A stretch of 26,478 nucleotides of DNA from positions 1-26,478 of the forward strand of contig CBFCZU010000027.1 in the NCBI GenBank assembly GCA_965602635.1. Reading direction: 5' to 3'. This DNA comes from CBFCZU01 sp965602635 (GTDB taxonomy: Bacteria > Planctomycetota > Phycisphaerae > SM23-33). The translations under genes were made by a program, and so were the position numbers. Under the pieces are notes generated by a model. It searched no databases, had not been told where the DNA came from, and saw only the letters and a list, made by a program, of their open reading frames with translations. Below are positions 13,292 to 20,868 of the stretch, piece by piece; the stretch's first letter is position 1, and each line of letters begins with the position of its first letter.

Positions 13292-14062
13292 TCAGATGCT
13301 CGGCTTGAGTTCCTCGCGGTTCTTGGCGGAGACGAAGGCCTGCATCTTCTCGCGAACGCCGGTGGGGCTCTCTCCCCGGACGATCGCCAGCAGGCCTTCC
13401 ACCACCATTTCCCGAAGGACGCTTTCGCGCTTGGAGCGGATTCCCAGCTTCCCGCCCAGCGGGATGAACACCAGGTTCGCCAGCAGGGCGCCGTAGAAGG
13501 TGGTGATCAGGGCGGTGGCCATCCCGATGCCGATCTGGGAGGGGTCTTCCAGGGTGCCCAGCATCTGCACCAGGCCGATGAGCGTCCCGATCATCCCGAA
13601 GGCCGGCGCGCTTGCGCCCATGAACTCCAGGATGCGCTTGCCGTTGGCGTGGCGCTCCTGAAGGTACTGGATCTCCATCGAGAGCTGCCTCTCAATCTCG
13701 TTCTCGCCCTGGCCGTCGATAACCATTTGCAGGCCCTTGACGAGGAAGTCGTCGTTGGCGCCCTGTATCTGGCGCTCCAGCGCCAGCGCGCCGTCGCGCC
13801 GGTTGATGGCGGAGTAGTTGACCATCTTCTGGATCAGGTCGTTCTCCATCGACAGCTTGCAGAAGAGCGTTTTCTTGACGACGGAGGTGATTCCCAGCAC
13901 CTGGGCGAGTGAGAAGTGAATCAGCGTCGCCGAGAGCATCCCCCCCACCGTAATCATCATGGCGGGGATGTTGCAGAATACGGCCGCGCTGCCGCCGGAA
14001 ACGACCGCCACGAAGATGCAGGCGAACCCGGCAAGCACACCGATGATTGTGGCTATATCCAA
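13292..14062 (-). CDS. motA: Flagellar motor stator protein MotA
   Basis: 256 residues with four membrane helices in the MotA/PomA order. The start MDIATIIGVLAGFACIFVAV and GGSAAVFCN match the first helix of the family. The cytoplasmic loop has RRDGALALE (88-96), whose Arg and Glu correspond to the FliG-contact residues Arg90 and Glu98 of E. coli. APAFGMIGTLIGLVQML (152-168) and FIPLGGKLGIRS hold the two conserved prolines (153, 201). The start is TTG at 14062, 4 nt after the preceding gene, with AAGGA about 10 nt upstream. The N-terminal match makes TTG believable despite its rarity. Confidence 0.96.
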   Translation of the reverse strand: MDIATIIGVLAGFACIFVAVVSGGSAAVFCNIPAMMITVGGMLSATLIHFSLAQVLGITSVVKKTLFCKLSMENDLIQKMVNYSAINRRDGALALERQIQGANDDFLVKGLQMVIDGQGENEIERQLSMEIQYLQERHANGKRILEFMGASAPAFGMIGTLIGLVQMLGTLEDPSQIGIGMATALITTFYGALLANLVFIPLGGKLGIRSKRESVLREMVVEGLLAIVRGESPTGVREKMQAFVSAKNREELKPSI

Positions 14063-14066
14063 CGGA

Positions 14067-14720
14067 TCAGCCTTCCTTCTCGATCTTCTTCATCATCTCG
14101 CACAGGCGGGCGGCGAGATCCTTGTCCGTGATCTCGGCCAGCAGCTTGGCCGACGACCGCTCCGACATGAAGAACAGGATCTTGACGGCGTCGTCTTCCT
14201 GTTCGTGAGAGACCATCTTGGCGAGGATCTCGCTGCCGGCGGCGGGGTCCATCTTCTCGTAGGTCTTGGCCAGCCGCTCGAGGTTGCCCGACTCTGCCCG
14301 GCCAATGCGGATTCTCGTCTGGACCAGCTCTGCCTTGGCTTCCTTCAGCAGGGGAAGCTGGGCCACGAGCTTGAGCCGCAGGTTCTCCAGGTTCTCCGCC
14401 TCCTGGGTGAGCAGGCCCTGGGCGATCTCCAGGCGCTTCTCGTGGTCCTTGAGCTGCCGCAGCTTGGTACGGTACTCGCTGCTCTTGAGGCGCATCTCCT
14501 GGACGAGCTCCTGGAGCTGCTGCTCCTTGGGCCGCATCGCCTCGATGGCGCCGATCTGGATTCCTCCCGGCAGCACGCCCTCGGGGGCTGGCCCCTTGCC
14601 CGCCCCCTCGGCGGAGGCCGGCGGCGTGGCGGGCTTGCTCAGCATGGAGGTCAGGGCGAAGGAAATCCCGAAGCTCACGGCTATGAGCCCCACCAGGACG
14701 ATCAGTTTCTTCTTGGACAT
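14067..14720 (-). CDS. MotE/YlxF-like protein with MgtE-N-type domain
   Basis: 217 residues. An N-terminal membrane helix (about 6-26) is followed by a Pro/Gly linker and a long coiled coil (about 62-145). A C-terminal helical repeat (151-210) reads LAKTYEKMDPAAGSEILAKM, DDAVKILFFMSERSSAKLLA. This is the MgtE-N-type pattern seen in MotE of rhizobia (a partner of the periplasmic motor protein MotC) and in YlxF, the gene after fliJ in Bacillus. The position, 1 nt after fliJ and 4 nt before motA, fits both. The role is probably a periplasmic or envelope stator/export accessory; which one is not resolved. Confidence 0.82.
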   Translation of the reverse strand: MSKKKLIVLVGLIAVSFGISFALTSMLSKPATPPASAEGAGKGPAPEGVLPGGIQIGAIEAMRPKEQQLQELVQEMRLKSSEYRTKLRQLKDHEKRLEIAQGLLTQEAENLENLRLKLVAQLPLLKEAKAELVQTRIRIGRAESGNLERLAKTYEKMDPAAGSEILAKMVSHEQEDDAVKILFFMSERSSAKLLAEITDKDLAARLCEMMKKIEKEG

Positions 14721-14721
14721 T

Positions 14722-15198
14722 TCAGGCTCCCATCTCCGGCTCCAGCAGCCGCGAGCGGATGGCGTTCAGGGCGAAGGCGATCTGGGCGCCCTCGTCCAGT
14801 TGCTTCTGGTCGAGCTTCATCTGTTCGCGCATGTGCAGTTCCCTTGCCTCCGCACGGCGGCGCTCGAGCGTCTCCCGCGAGGCCTTGGTCTTGAGGAACC
14901 GCTGCATGGCTTCGGACCGCTGGGATTCGCGCTCGCTGAGCTGCTCGTTGAGTTGGCGGAGTTGCTTCTCGTCGGCGTCGGAGCACTTGAAGAAGACCTC
15001 CTGGCGGGCGATCCGCCTGAGGAATTCTTCCCGGGCCAGTGCCGTCAGGGCGGTCCGATGGGCAGCCCGGCGGCGGAGAATCTGGTGGCGCAGGCGGAAT
15101 ACCTTGCGGCTGAGTTCCAGCAGCTCGCCCCGCAGCGACAGCTCGCGCTGGATCGTCACGTCCAGAAGCCTTTGCAATGGCCACTTGAACCGCTTCAT
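14722..15198 (-). CDS. fliJ: Flagellar export protein FliJ
   Basis: 158 residues, nearly all predicted coiled coil and very rich in Arg, Glu, Gln and Leu, as in FliJ (about 147 residues). FliJ is the stalk inside the FliI hexamer and contacts FlhA. The beginning MKRFKWPLQRLLDVTIQRE is the family's typical start (F-x-LxxLLxxxxxxE). The ATG overlaps the fliI stop by 4 nt. Sequence is poorly conserved in this family, so the call leans on coiled coil plus position. Confidence 0.9.
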   Translation of the reverse strand: MKRFKWPLQRLLDVTIQRELSLRGELLELSRKVFRLRHQILRRRAAHRTALTALAREEFLRRIARQEVFFKCSDADEKQLRQLNEQLSERESQRSEAMQRFLKTKASRETLERRRAEARELHMREQMKLDQKQLDEGAQIAFALNAIRSRLLEPEMGA

Positions 15199-16592
15199 CT
15201 GCTGGCCTCAACGTTGGGCTGTGCGCCGACCGCGTCGCCGGCGGCTGTCTCGGTCTTCTCGGCCGGCATCAGGAAGTCCCAGGAGCTGGTTATGTCGAAG
15301 AGCCGTCGCCGCGTTTCCTCGAAGCTCGAGCGCGTGCCGACCGGCTGGATGAGAAACTCGTTGACCCGGTCGATGAGCGAGACGGCCTTGTCTATTCGCC
15401 GGTTGGAGCCCGGGGAGAACGCGCCGATGTTGATGAGGTCTTCGGCCCCCTGGTAAGTGGCGTATATGGCCTTGAGTCTCCGGGCGGCCAGGGCGTGTTC
15501 GGGCGTGACGACCGAGTCCATCAATCGGCTGACGGACTGGAGGATGTCCACCGCGGGGTAATGCCCCAGCTCGGCGAGCTTGCGGGAAAGTACGATGTGC
15601 CCGTCCAGCAGCGCCCTGACGCTGTCGGCGACGGGGTCGTTCATGTCGTCGGCTTCGACCAGGATTGTCAGGATGCCGGTAATGGAGCCGACGTGGCTGC
15701 ATCCCAAGCGCTCGGTGAGCTTGGGCAGCAGGCTGAAGACGCTGGGGCAGTAGCCCTTGGTCGTGGGCGGCTCGCCGGCGGCCAGCCCGATCTCGCGCTG
15801 GGCCTGGGCGAACCGCGTCAGCGAGTCCATCATCAGCAGCACGTGCCTGCCCTGGTCGCGGAAGTACTCCGCGATGGTGATTGCCAGGAAGGCGACCTTC
15901 ACCCGCTGGATGGGGGAGGTATCGGAGGTGGCCACGGCCACGACGCTGCGGCGAAGCCCCTCGGCGCCCAGGGATTCCTCCAGGAACTGGCGGACCTCCC
16001 TTCCCCGCTCGCCCACCAGCGCCAGGACGTTGACTTCGGCCTCGCTTGAGCGGGCGATCTCGCCCAGCAGGATGCTCTTGCCGACGCCGCTGCCGGCGAA
16101 GATGCCGATCCGCTGGCCCTTGCCGCAGGTCAGCAGGGCGTCGAAGGAGCGGATGCCGAAAGCCAGCGGGGTGGTGATCCGCTGTCGGCTCAGCGGCGGC
16201 GGGGAGGTGTTGTCCAAGGCGCGGTACTCGGTTCCGCCCAGCGGGCCCTTGCCGTCGATGGGCCTGCCCAGCCCGTCGATCACTCGGCCCAGGATCGACT
16301 CGCTCAGGGCGATGTACCGTGGGCTGGAGCGCATGATGACCGGGTCGTTCGGGGCGATGCCTTCTATGCCCTCCAGCGGGGACAGCACGCGGTTCTGGTT
16401 GTGGAAGCCGACGACCTCCGCCGGCACGCGCCGCCCGTCCTTGAGGTGAATTTCGCAGATCTGCCCGATGCTCACCGGCGGGCCCTTGGACTCGACCGTC
16501 AGCCCGGCCACGCGGATCACCGATCCCCTGCACGGCAGGAGATTGATCTGCTGAAGCCTGGTGCGGTACTTGTCGAAGTCTGCGGTCGCCAT
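15195..16592 (-). CDS. fliI: Flagellar export ATPase FliI
   Basis: 465 residues, normal for FliI. Walker A is AGSGVGKS (166-173), Walker B is HVLLMMDSLTRFAQAQREIG with Asp256, and GEPPTTKGYCPSVFSLLPKL follows as in all FliI/SctN ATPases. The N-terminal beta-barrel domain starts after residue 25. The C-terminal part has the YQGAEDLINIGAF-type helix-hairpin. It energises substrate unloading with FliH and FliJ. There is a disordered tail of about 25 residues after the last conserved helix. The ATG comes 3 nt after fliH. Confidence 0.98.
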   Translation of the reverse strand: MATADFDKYRTRLQQINLLPCRGSVIRVAGLTVESKGPPVSIGQICEIHLKDGRRVPAEVVGFHNQNRVLSPLEGIEGIAPNDPVIMRSSPRYIALSESILGRVIDGLGRPIDGKGPLGGTEYRALDNTSPPPLSRQRITTPLAFGIRSFDALLTCGKGQRIGIFAGSGVGKSILLGEIARSSEAEVNVLALVGERGREVRQFLEESLGAEGLRRSVVAVATSDTSPIQRVKVAFLAITIAEYFRDQGRHVLLMMDSLTRFAQAQREIGLAAGEPPTTKGYCPSVFSLLPKLTERLGCSHVGSITGILTILVEADDMNDPVADSVRALLDGHIVLSRKLAELGHYPAVDILQSVSRLMDSVVTPEHALAARRLKAIYATYQGAEDLINIGAFSPGSNRRIDKAVSLIDRVNEFLIQPVGTRSSFEETRRRLFDITSSWDFLMPAEKTETAAGDAVGAQPNVEASR

Positions 16593-16595
16593 GCG

Positions 16596-17180
16596 TCACT
16601 CCGGTTGCTTGAGGGCCTCTGAGATCGCCTGAAGGTGCGTATCCACGTTCGAGTCCACGGTTCCCTCCGGCGTTTCGAGCACGCACTGGGCCGGCGAGAC
16701 GGACGGATCGGCCACGAAACGGATGCTCTCGGCATTCTCCGCGTCGTCCGCCTTCCCGGCGATTTCGCACCTGGCCAGGTCGCGGGGGTTGAGGTGGACC
16801 ACCACCTGCTGTCTGGCCGGGAGGTTCTGGAGGGCCTCGGTGACGATGGGTTCGATCTGATGTCTTTCGGCCTGGATTTCCTGCATGAGGACCTTTCGGG
16901 CGATTTCCACGGCCAGGTCCAACAGTTGGTTTTCCGCCTCGCGGAGCAGTTGTTCCCGGTGGCGGTCGAACTGGCTCAGCGCCTCAGTCAGCGCTTGGCG
17001 GGCGCGGGCCAGCTCGGCCTTCTCCCTGTCTAGCTCCTGCTGCATTTGGGCGGCGGCCGGCGCCCCTTGGGGCCCCGGGCCGGCCTGGGCCCGGCGCTGC
17101 GCCCGAGGCGAGGGCGTGTGCCCGATCACCCTCACCCCCGCCAGCGGGGCGGAAAGCCGAACTGTCAGGTCTTCGCCCAT
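16596..17180 (-). CDS. fliH: Flagellar assembly protein FliH
   Basis: 194 residues from ATG at 17180, chosen because it begins 5 nt after the fliG stop with GAGG in front; the longer open frame would run into fliG. FliH is the negative regulator and tether of FliI at the C-ring. After a Pro/Gln/Ala-rich stretch there is a coiled coil (QQELDREKAELARARQAL and onward). The conserved LLDLAVEIARKVLMQEIQ block and the C-terminal domain follow: VVVHLNPRDLARCE, then IRFVADPSVSPAQCVLETPE and GTVDSNVDTHLQAISEAL, which is the FliH/SctL/YscL pattern. Confidence 0.92.
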   Translation of the reverse strand: MGEDLTVRLSAPLAGVRVIGHTPSPRAQRRAQAGPGPQGAPAAAQMQQELDREKAELARARQALTEALSQFDRHREQLLREAENQLLDLAVEIARKVLMQEIQAERHQIEPIVTEALQNLPARQQVVVHLNPRDLARCEIAGKADDAENAESIRFVADPSVSPAQCVLETPEGTVDSNVDTHLQAISEALKQPE

Positions 17181-17185
17181 TGCCC

Positions 17186-18202
17186 TCAGCTCTGTTCGAA
17201 TTCCAGCTCGCCCTTGGCGTTCATTTCCCGGAGGCCTGCGAGCACGGCCTGTCGCGCCTCTTCGATCTCTTCCGGCTTGGGGGACGACAGCAGCTCGGTC
17301 TCTTCGTCGAGCAGCCCGCCCGCCCGCTCGGATATGTTGGTGCGGACTTTGCTGACCAGCGCCTCGTCCGCCTCGCACAGCGCCAACGCCAGCTTGCCCG
17401 AATCGACCGTCCGCAGGCCCTCCTGCAGCGACCGGTCGGCGACGACGACCAGGTCCTCCCAGACCATCATCAGGTTGCGGACCGTCTCGCCGGTCTCGGC
17501 GCTCTGCTCGTTGATGCCGTTGAGCAGGCTGTCGCGGAGTTCGGTGTTCAGCCCGCGGAGCAGGACCGCCACCTTTCTCAGCTTGGTTTGCTGGGCGTCT
17601 TCGCCCGCGGCCGGGCCCTCCTCGGCGCTGGCGGCGCGGAGCGCTGCCAGGCGCTCGCCGACGGCGGCCGCCACGGTCTGTCTGGCATCGGGCGAGATAG
17701 CCTGCTCTGCCGTCATGCTGCGGACGGCCTGGGGCTGGACCTCTTCGTCCAACAGGGGCAGCAGGGCTGCGCTCTTGGCCGGCGGAAGCTCCATGAGCAC
17801 CATGGCCGCCACCTGCGCCGATTCGCCGGAGAGCGTCTGGGCAAGCTCGGCCGCCTCCGCCGATCGCACCGCACAGAAGGGATCGCGCGCCTGGAGGAGG
17901 CCGTTCACCTGCCCCAGAACCTGCTGGGACCGCTCCTCGCCGACGGCGTTCTTGAGCATCTCACGAAGGAACAACTCCCCGCCGAGGGCGGGCCCGCCCT
18001 TGCCCAGCAGGCCGAAGAACTCCTGGGCGGACTGCTGGGTCGCGGCGGCGGACTTTCCCTCGGTCGATTGCAGGTACGCCAGCTCGGCGGCGATCTGCGT
18101 GACGATCTCCGGGCTGGCGGACCTGAGCAGCTCGGCTGCCGTGGCCGGGTCAAGACCCATCAGAAGCAGTGCCGCCTTACGTATTCCTCCTGCTGCTTCC
18201 AC
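17186..18202 (-). CDS. fliG: Flagellar switch protein FliG
   Basis: 338 residues, standard FliG length. It connects the MS ring to FliM and meets the stator. N-terminal domain: GIRKAALLLMGLDPATAAEL (6-25). The C-terminal torque domain shows MVWEDLVVVADRSLQEGLRT and ISERAGGLLDEE. Compared with E. coli, Arg281 is kept, Asp288/Asp289 read as Glu/Glu, Arg297 as Lys, and Lys264 appears replaced by Cys, so most charges are conserved in sign. The start is GTG at 18202, immediately next to the fliF TAA, with AAAGGAGAGG in front. Confidence 0.95.
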   Translation of the reverse strand: MEAAGGIRKAALLLMGLDPATAAELLRSASPEIVTQIAAELAYLQSTEGKSAAATQQSAQEFFGLLGKGGPALGGELFLREMLKNAVGEERSQQVLGQVNGLLQARDPFCAVRSAEAAELAQTLSGESAQVAAMVLMELPPAKSAALLPLLDEEVQPQAVRSMTAEQAISPDARQTVAAAVGERLAALRAASAEEGPAAGEDAQQTKLRKVAVLLRGLNTELRDSLLNGINEQSAETGETVRNLMMVWEDLVVVADRSLQEGLRTVDSGKLALALCEADEALVSKVRTNISERAGGLLDEETELLSSPKPEEIEEARQAVLAGLREMNAKGELEFEQS

Positions 18203-19723
18203 TTACGCCTCTCCTTTCCCGCTCTCGGCCCATCTGAGGAAGAGTCTCCTGACCTCTTCGGGGTTGTCTTGAAGTGCCCGAGTGATCTGGCCCCGCAAGG
18301 CCTGGGCGTTGACCTCTACCTGCTGGCCCGGGAGCATTCCGGCGAGCGGGCTCGCCTGGCCTTCCAGGGCGGGCGCGCCCTCGCCTTCGCCGGTGGCCTT
18401 CTTCGACCCGCCGAGCATCTTCAGCGCCAGCAGCATCCCGATCACGAGCACTCCCAGCGACCCGCGGCGGGCGAGGTTGAGAAGGAAGCCCTTGCTGAAG
18501 AGTCCCGGCTCCTTCGCCTCGGCGGCCGCCAGCTCGGCGTCGCTGCGGGGGAATTTCGTATCCACCACCTTGATGGAGTCGTTGTCGGTCACGCCGATAG
18601 CGTTGCGGATGATCTCCTCCACGTCCTTGATGGTCAGCTTCGCCGCCGGGGGGGCCTCCTCGCCCTCTTTCGGCTCCGGGCCGGACAGGTCCACGAAGGC
18701 CGCCACCTGGAGCGACGTGACCTGCCCCGGCATGGTCTCGGTCTGCGCGCGCGTCACCGAGGGCACGTACTTGGTGACGATGTCCTCTTCCTTTTCCTTG
18801 CTGCCGCTGCTCTTTCCGGCCCCATCGGCCGACGGGGTGGACGAGCTGCTCTTGACCGTCTCCTCGACCACGACGCGATTGACGGCGTCGTAGGTCTCGG
18901 TGGTGGTGTTGACGCTGTCGATGTCGATGACGGCGCTGACTTTTACGCGCGCCCGCTTGGGTCCCAGGGCGGCCGCCAGCAGCGTCTCGGCCTTGTCGGA
19001 GAGATACTCCTCCACCTGGGTCTTGTAGTTGAGCATGGTTCCGGCCTTCTTGGCCAGCTTGCTGCCCCCCTCGGCTGAGAGGAGATTGCCCGTGCTGTCC
19101 ACCACGACGACCTTCTCCGGCGAGAGCCCCTCCACCGCGCCGGCGACGAGGTTGACTATTGCGGCAATGTTGGCCTGGGACATCCGGCGTCCGCCCTTTA
19201 GGCGAAGCGCCACCGTGGCCGAGGCCGCGCTCTCCTGCCTCTGGAACAGCGTCGATTCGGGGCGGACCACGTGAACGCGGGCGTGCTCCACCGAGTTGAT
19301 CAGTTGGATCGTCTTGGCCAGCTCTCCCTCCACCGCCCGGATGTAGTTGACCCGCTGGGTGAAGGAGCTTGTGCCGATCTTCTCTTCGTCGAGAATCCGG
19401 TATCCGGCCTGGTCGCCCACCGGCAGGCCCTGGGAGGCCATGCTCAGCCGGAGGGTATAGACCTTCTCCTCGGGCACGAAGACGGTGGTGCCGCCGTCCT
19501 TGAGCTTGTATGGGATGTCGGCGTCGCGGATCTTCTCGACGATCCTTCCGGCCTCATCGGGGGTGAGCTTGCTGTACAGCAGGCACATGTTGGGCTGGCG
19601 TGCCCATCCGACCAGCAAGACTGCCGCCGCTGCGCACGCCAGCAGGACGCCCAGGAGCATCACCCGCTGGCCGAGGCCCGCACGCCGCCAGATTTCGCCG
19701 AGGTTCTGAAGTAGCTGTCCCAC
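18203..19723 (-). CDS. fliF: Flagellar MS-ring protein FliF
   Basis: 506 residues. FliF forms the membrane ring that nucleates the basal body. Two membrane helices lie at about 21-40 and 421-438. Between them the ring-building domains show YSKLTPDEAGRIVEKIRDAD, LRLSMASQGLPVGDQAGYRI, SFTQRVNYIRAVEGELAKTI and HARVHVVRPESTLF, all classic FliF blocks. The cytoplasmic tail DNPEEVRRLFLRWAESG is the FliG-binding motif. The start codon is GTG at 19723, with only a weak AGGG ahead of it, 21 nt after fliE. Confidence 0.97.
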   Translation of the reverse strand: MGQLLQNLGEIWRRAGLGQRVMLLGVLLACAAAAVLLVGWARQPNMCLLYSKLTPDEAGRIVEKIRDADIPYKLKDGGTTVFVPEEKVYTLRLSMASQGLPVGDQAGYRILDEEKIGTSSFTQRVNYIRAVEGELAKTIQLINSVEHARVHVVRPESTLFQRQESAASATVALRLKGGRRMSQANIAAIVNLVAGAVEGLSPEKVVVVDSTGNLLSAEGGSKLAKKAGTMLNYKTQVEEYLSDKAETLLAAALGPKRARVKVSAVIDIDSVNTTTETYDAVNRVVVEETVKSSSSTPSADGAGKSSGSKEKEEDIVTKYVPSVTRAQTETMPGQVTSLQVAAFVDLSGPEPKEGEEAPPAAKLTIKDVEEIIRNAIGVTDNDSIKVVDTKFPRSDAELAAAEAKEPGLFSKGFLLNLARRGSLGVLVIGMLLALKMLGGSKKATGEGEGAPALEGQASPLAGMLPGQQVEVNAQALRGQITRALQDNPEEVRRLFLRWAESGKGEA

Positions 19724-19744
19724 GGGTCTTACCCTAACTGGTGT

Positions 19745-20053
19745 TTAGACCTGCATGTTCATGGTCTGCTTGTACGCCTCGATGACCTTGTTGCGGACGC
19801 CCATCAGGAGCTTGAAGCTCAGGTCGGCCTTGGCGACCGCGGCCACCACCGGCAGGATGTCCTGGCTCTTGCCCGTCAGCAGGTGCTGGACGGCAACCTC
19901 CGAGGCATTCTGGTGCTTGTTGACCTGGTTGATGGCGTTGTTGACGACCTTGCCGAAGTTCACCTTCCCCTCGGCTTGGTCCTGGCCTGTCGCGGCGGCG
20001 TTGGGTCTCCAGTTGGGCCCGCCGACGGGCGAGGCGGCATTGATGCTGGACAT
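19745..20053 (-). CDS. fliE: Flagellar hook-basal body protein FliE
   Basis: 102 residues, the normal FliE size. FliE joins the MS ring/export gate to the proximal rod. The C-terminal half is diagnostic: DILPVVAAVAKADLSFKLLM, then GVRNKVIEAYKQTMNMQV. The ATG has GAGGAG in the 10-nt gap behind flgC. The order flgB-flgC-fliE-fliF is the standard start of a flagellar operon. Confidence 0.97.
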   Translation of the reverse strand: MSSINAASPVGGPNWRPNAAATGQDQAEGKVNFGKVVNNAINQVNKHQNASEVAVQHLLTGKSQDILPVVAAVAKADLSFKLLMGVRNKVIEAYKQTMNMQV

Positions 20054-20063
20054 GGCTGCTCCT

Positions 20064-20471
20064 CTATCTCAGCAGTTCGAGGGTTACGTTGACCATTTCC
20101 TGGTAGCGCTTCAACACGGCGGCGTTGGCCTGATAGGCCCGACTGGCCGCCATCATGTGCATCATCTCCACAGGCAAATCCACGTTGGGCATCAGCACGT
20201 AGCCGTCCTTGTCCGCGTCCGGGTGCCCGGGCTGGTAAACCCGCTTCAACGGGTTGAGCATGTCCATCGCCACCTCCTCCACCGAGACTCCGGCCATGGC
20301 CTCCTGCTCGGTGCTCAGGACGACCTGCTGGCGCCGGTAGGGCTGGCCCGACTCGGTGCGGGACGTGTTGGCGTTGGCGATGTTCCTGGCGATGACGTTC
20401 ATCCTCAGCGATTCGGCCCGCAGGCCGGAAACCGCTATGTCCACCGATGTGGGTGTCTTACCTACGCCCAT
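20064..20471 (-). CDS. flgC: Flagellar basal-body rod protein FlgC
   Basis: 135 residues. Proximal rod subunit. The N-terminal motif SLRMNVIARNIANANTSRTE and GQPYRRQQVVL is the FlgC variant of the rod/hook signature. The C-terminal VEMMHMMAASRAYQANAAVL forms the other half of the D0 coiled coil. The ATG has AGAGGA 8 nt upstream in a 37-nt gap after flgB. Confidence 0.97.
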   Translation of the reverse strand: MGVGKTPTSVDIAVSGLRAESLRMNVIARNIANANTSRTESGQPYRRQQVVLSTEQEAMAGVSVEEVAMDMLNPLKRVYQPGHPDADKDGYVLMPNVDLPVEMMHMMAASRAYQANAAVLKRYQEMVNVTLELLR

Positions 20472-20508
20472 TTGTGAGTTCCTCTTTCATTGGGGTCCGT
20501 TGTCCTGT

Positions 20509-20868
20509 TCACCCCAGGCGCATGGCCAGCTCCATCCGCTGGTAGAGCTTGCTGAGCATCCGGACGTACGTCTTGTACATGGCCGAGTTCTTCACCATCT
20601 CGCCCACCTCGGTGTCCAGGATCACGTCGTTGCCCTCGGCGTCGACCGGGGTGGACATGGGCTGGAAGATCTTGGGCGCCAGTTCGTCTAGGTTTATCGG
20701 CCCGGACGAGTTGAGCGCCTTGGCCAGGGCCTCCTCGAAGGCCACGGCCACCCGGCGGTATCCCGGGGTGTTGAGGTTCGCCAGGTTGTTGGCGATGGTC
20801 TTTCCGCGGAGGCTTGCCGCCCGCATCCCGGCCTCGAGGTATTCGCTCATGCCAATTCTGTTACCCAT
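20509..20868 (-). CDS. flgB: Flagellar basal-body rod protein FlgB
   Basis: 119 residues. Proximal rod subunit, first of the rod genes. KTIANNLANLNTPGYRRVAV is the conserved N-terminal rod motif, and MYKTYVRMLSKLYQRMELAM the C-terminal half. I chose ATG at 20868, which has GGAGA about 7 nt upstream and overlaps the regulator gene by 22 nt. An internal ATG at 20850 makes an ATGA junction with the regulator stop but lacks a ribosome site. Slightly shorter than E. coli FlgB (138). Confidence 0.95.
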   Translation of the reverse strand: MGNRIGMSEYLEAGMRAASLRGKTIANNLANLNTPGYRRVAVAFEEALAKALNSSGPINLDELAPKIFQPMSTPVDAEGNDVILDTEVGEMVKNSAMYKTYVRMLSKLYQRMELAMRLG

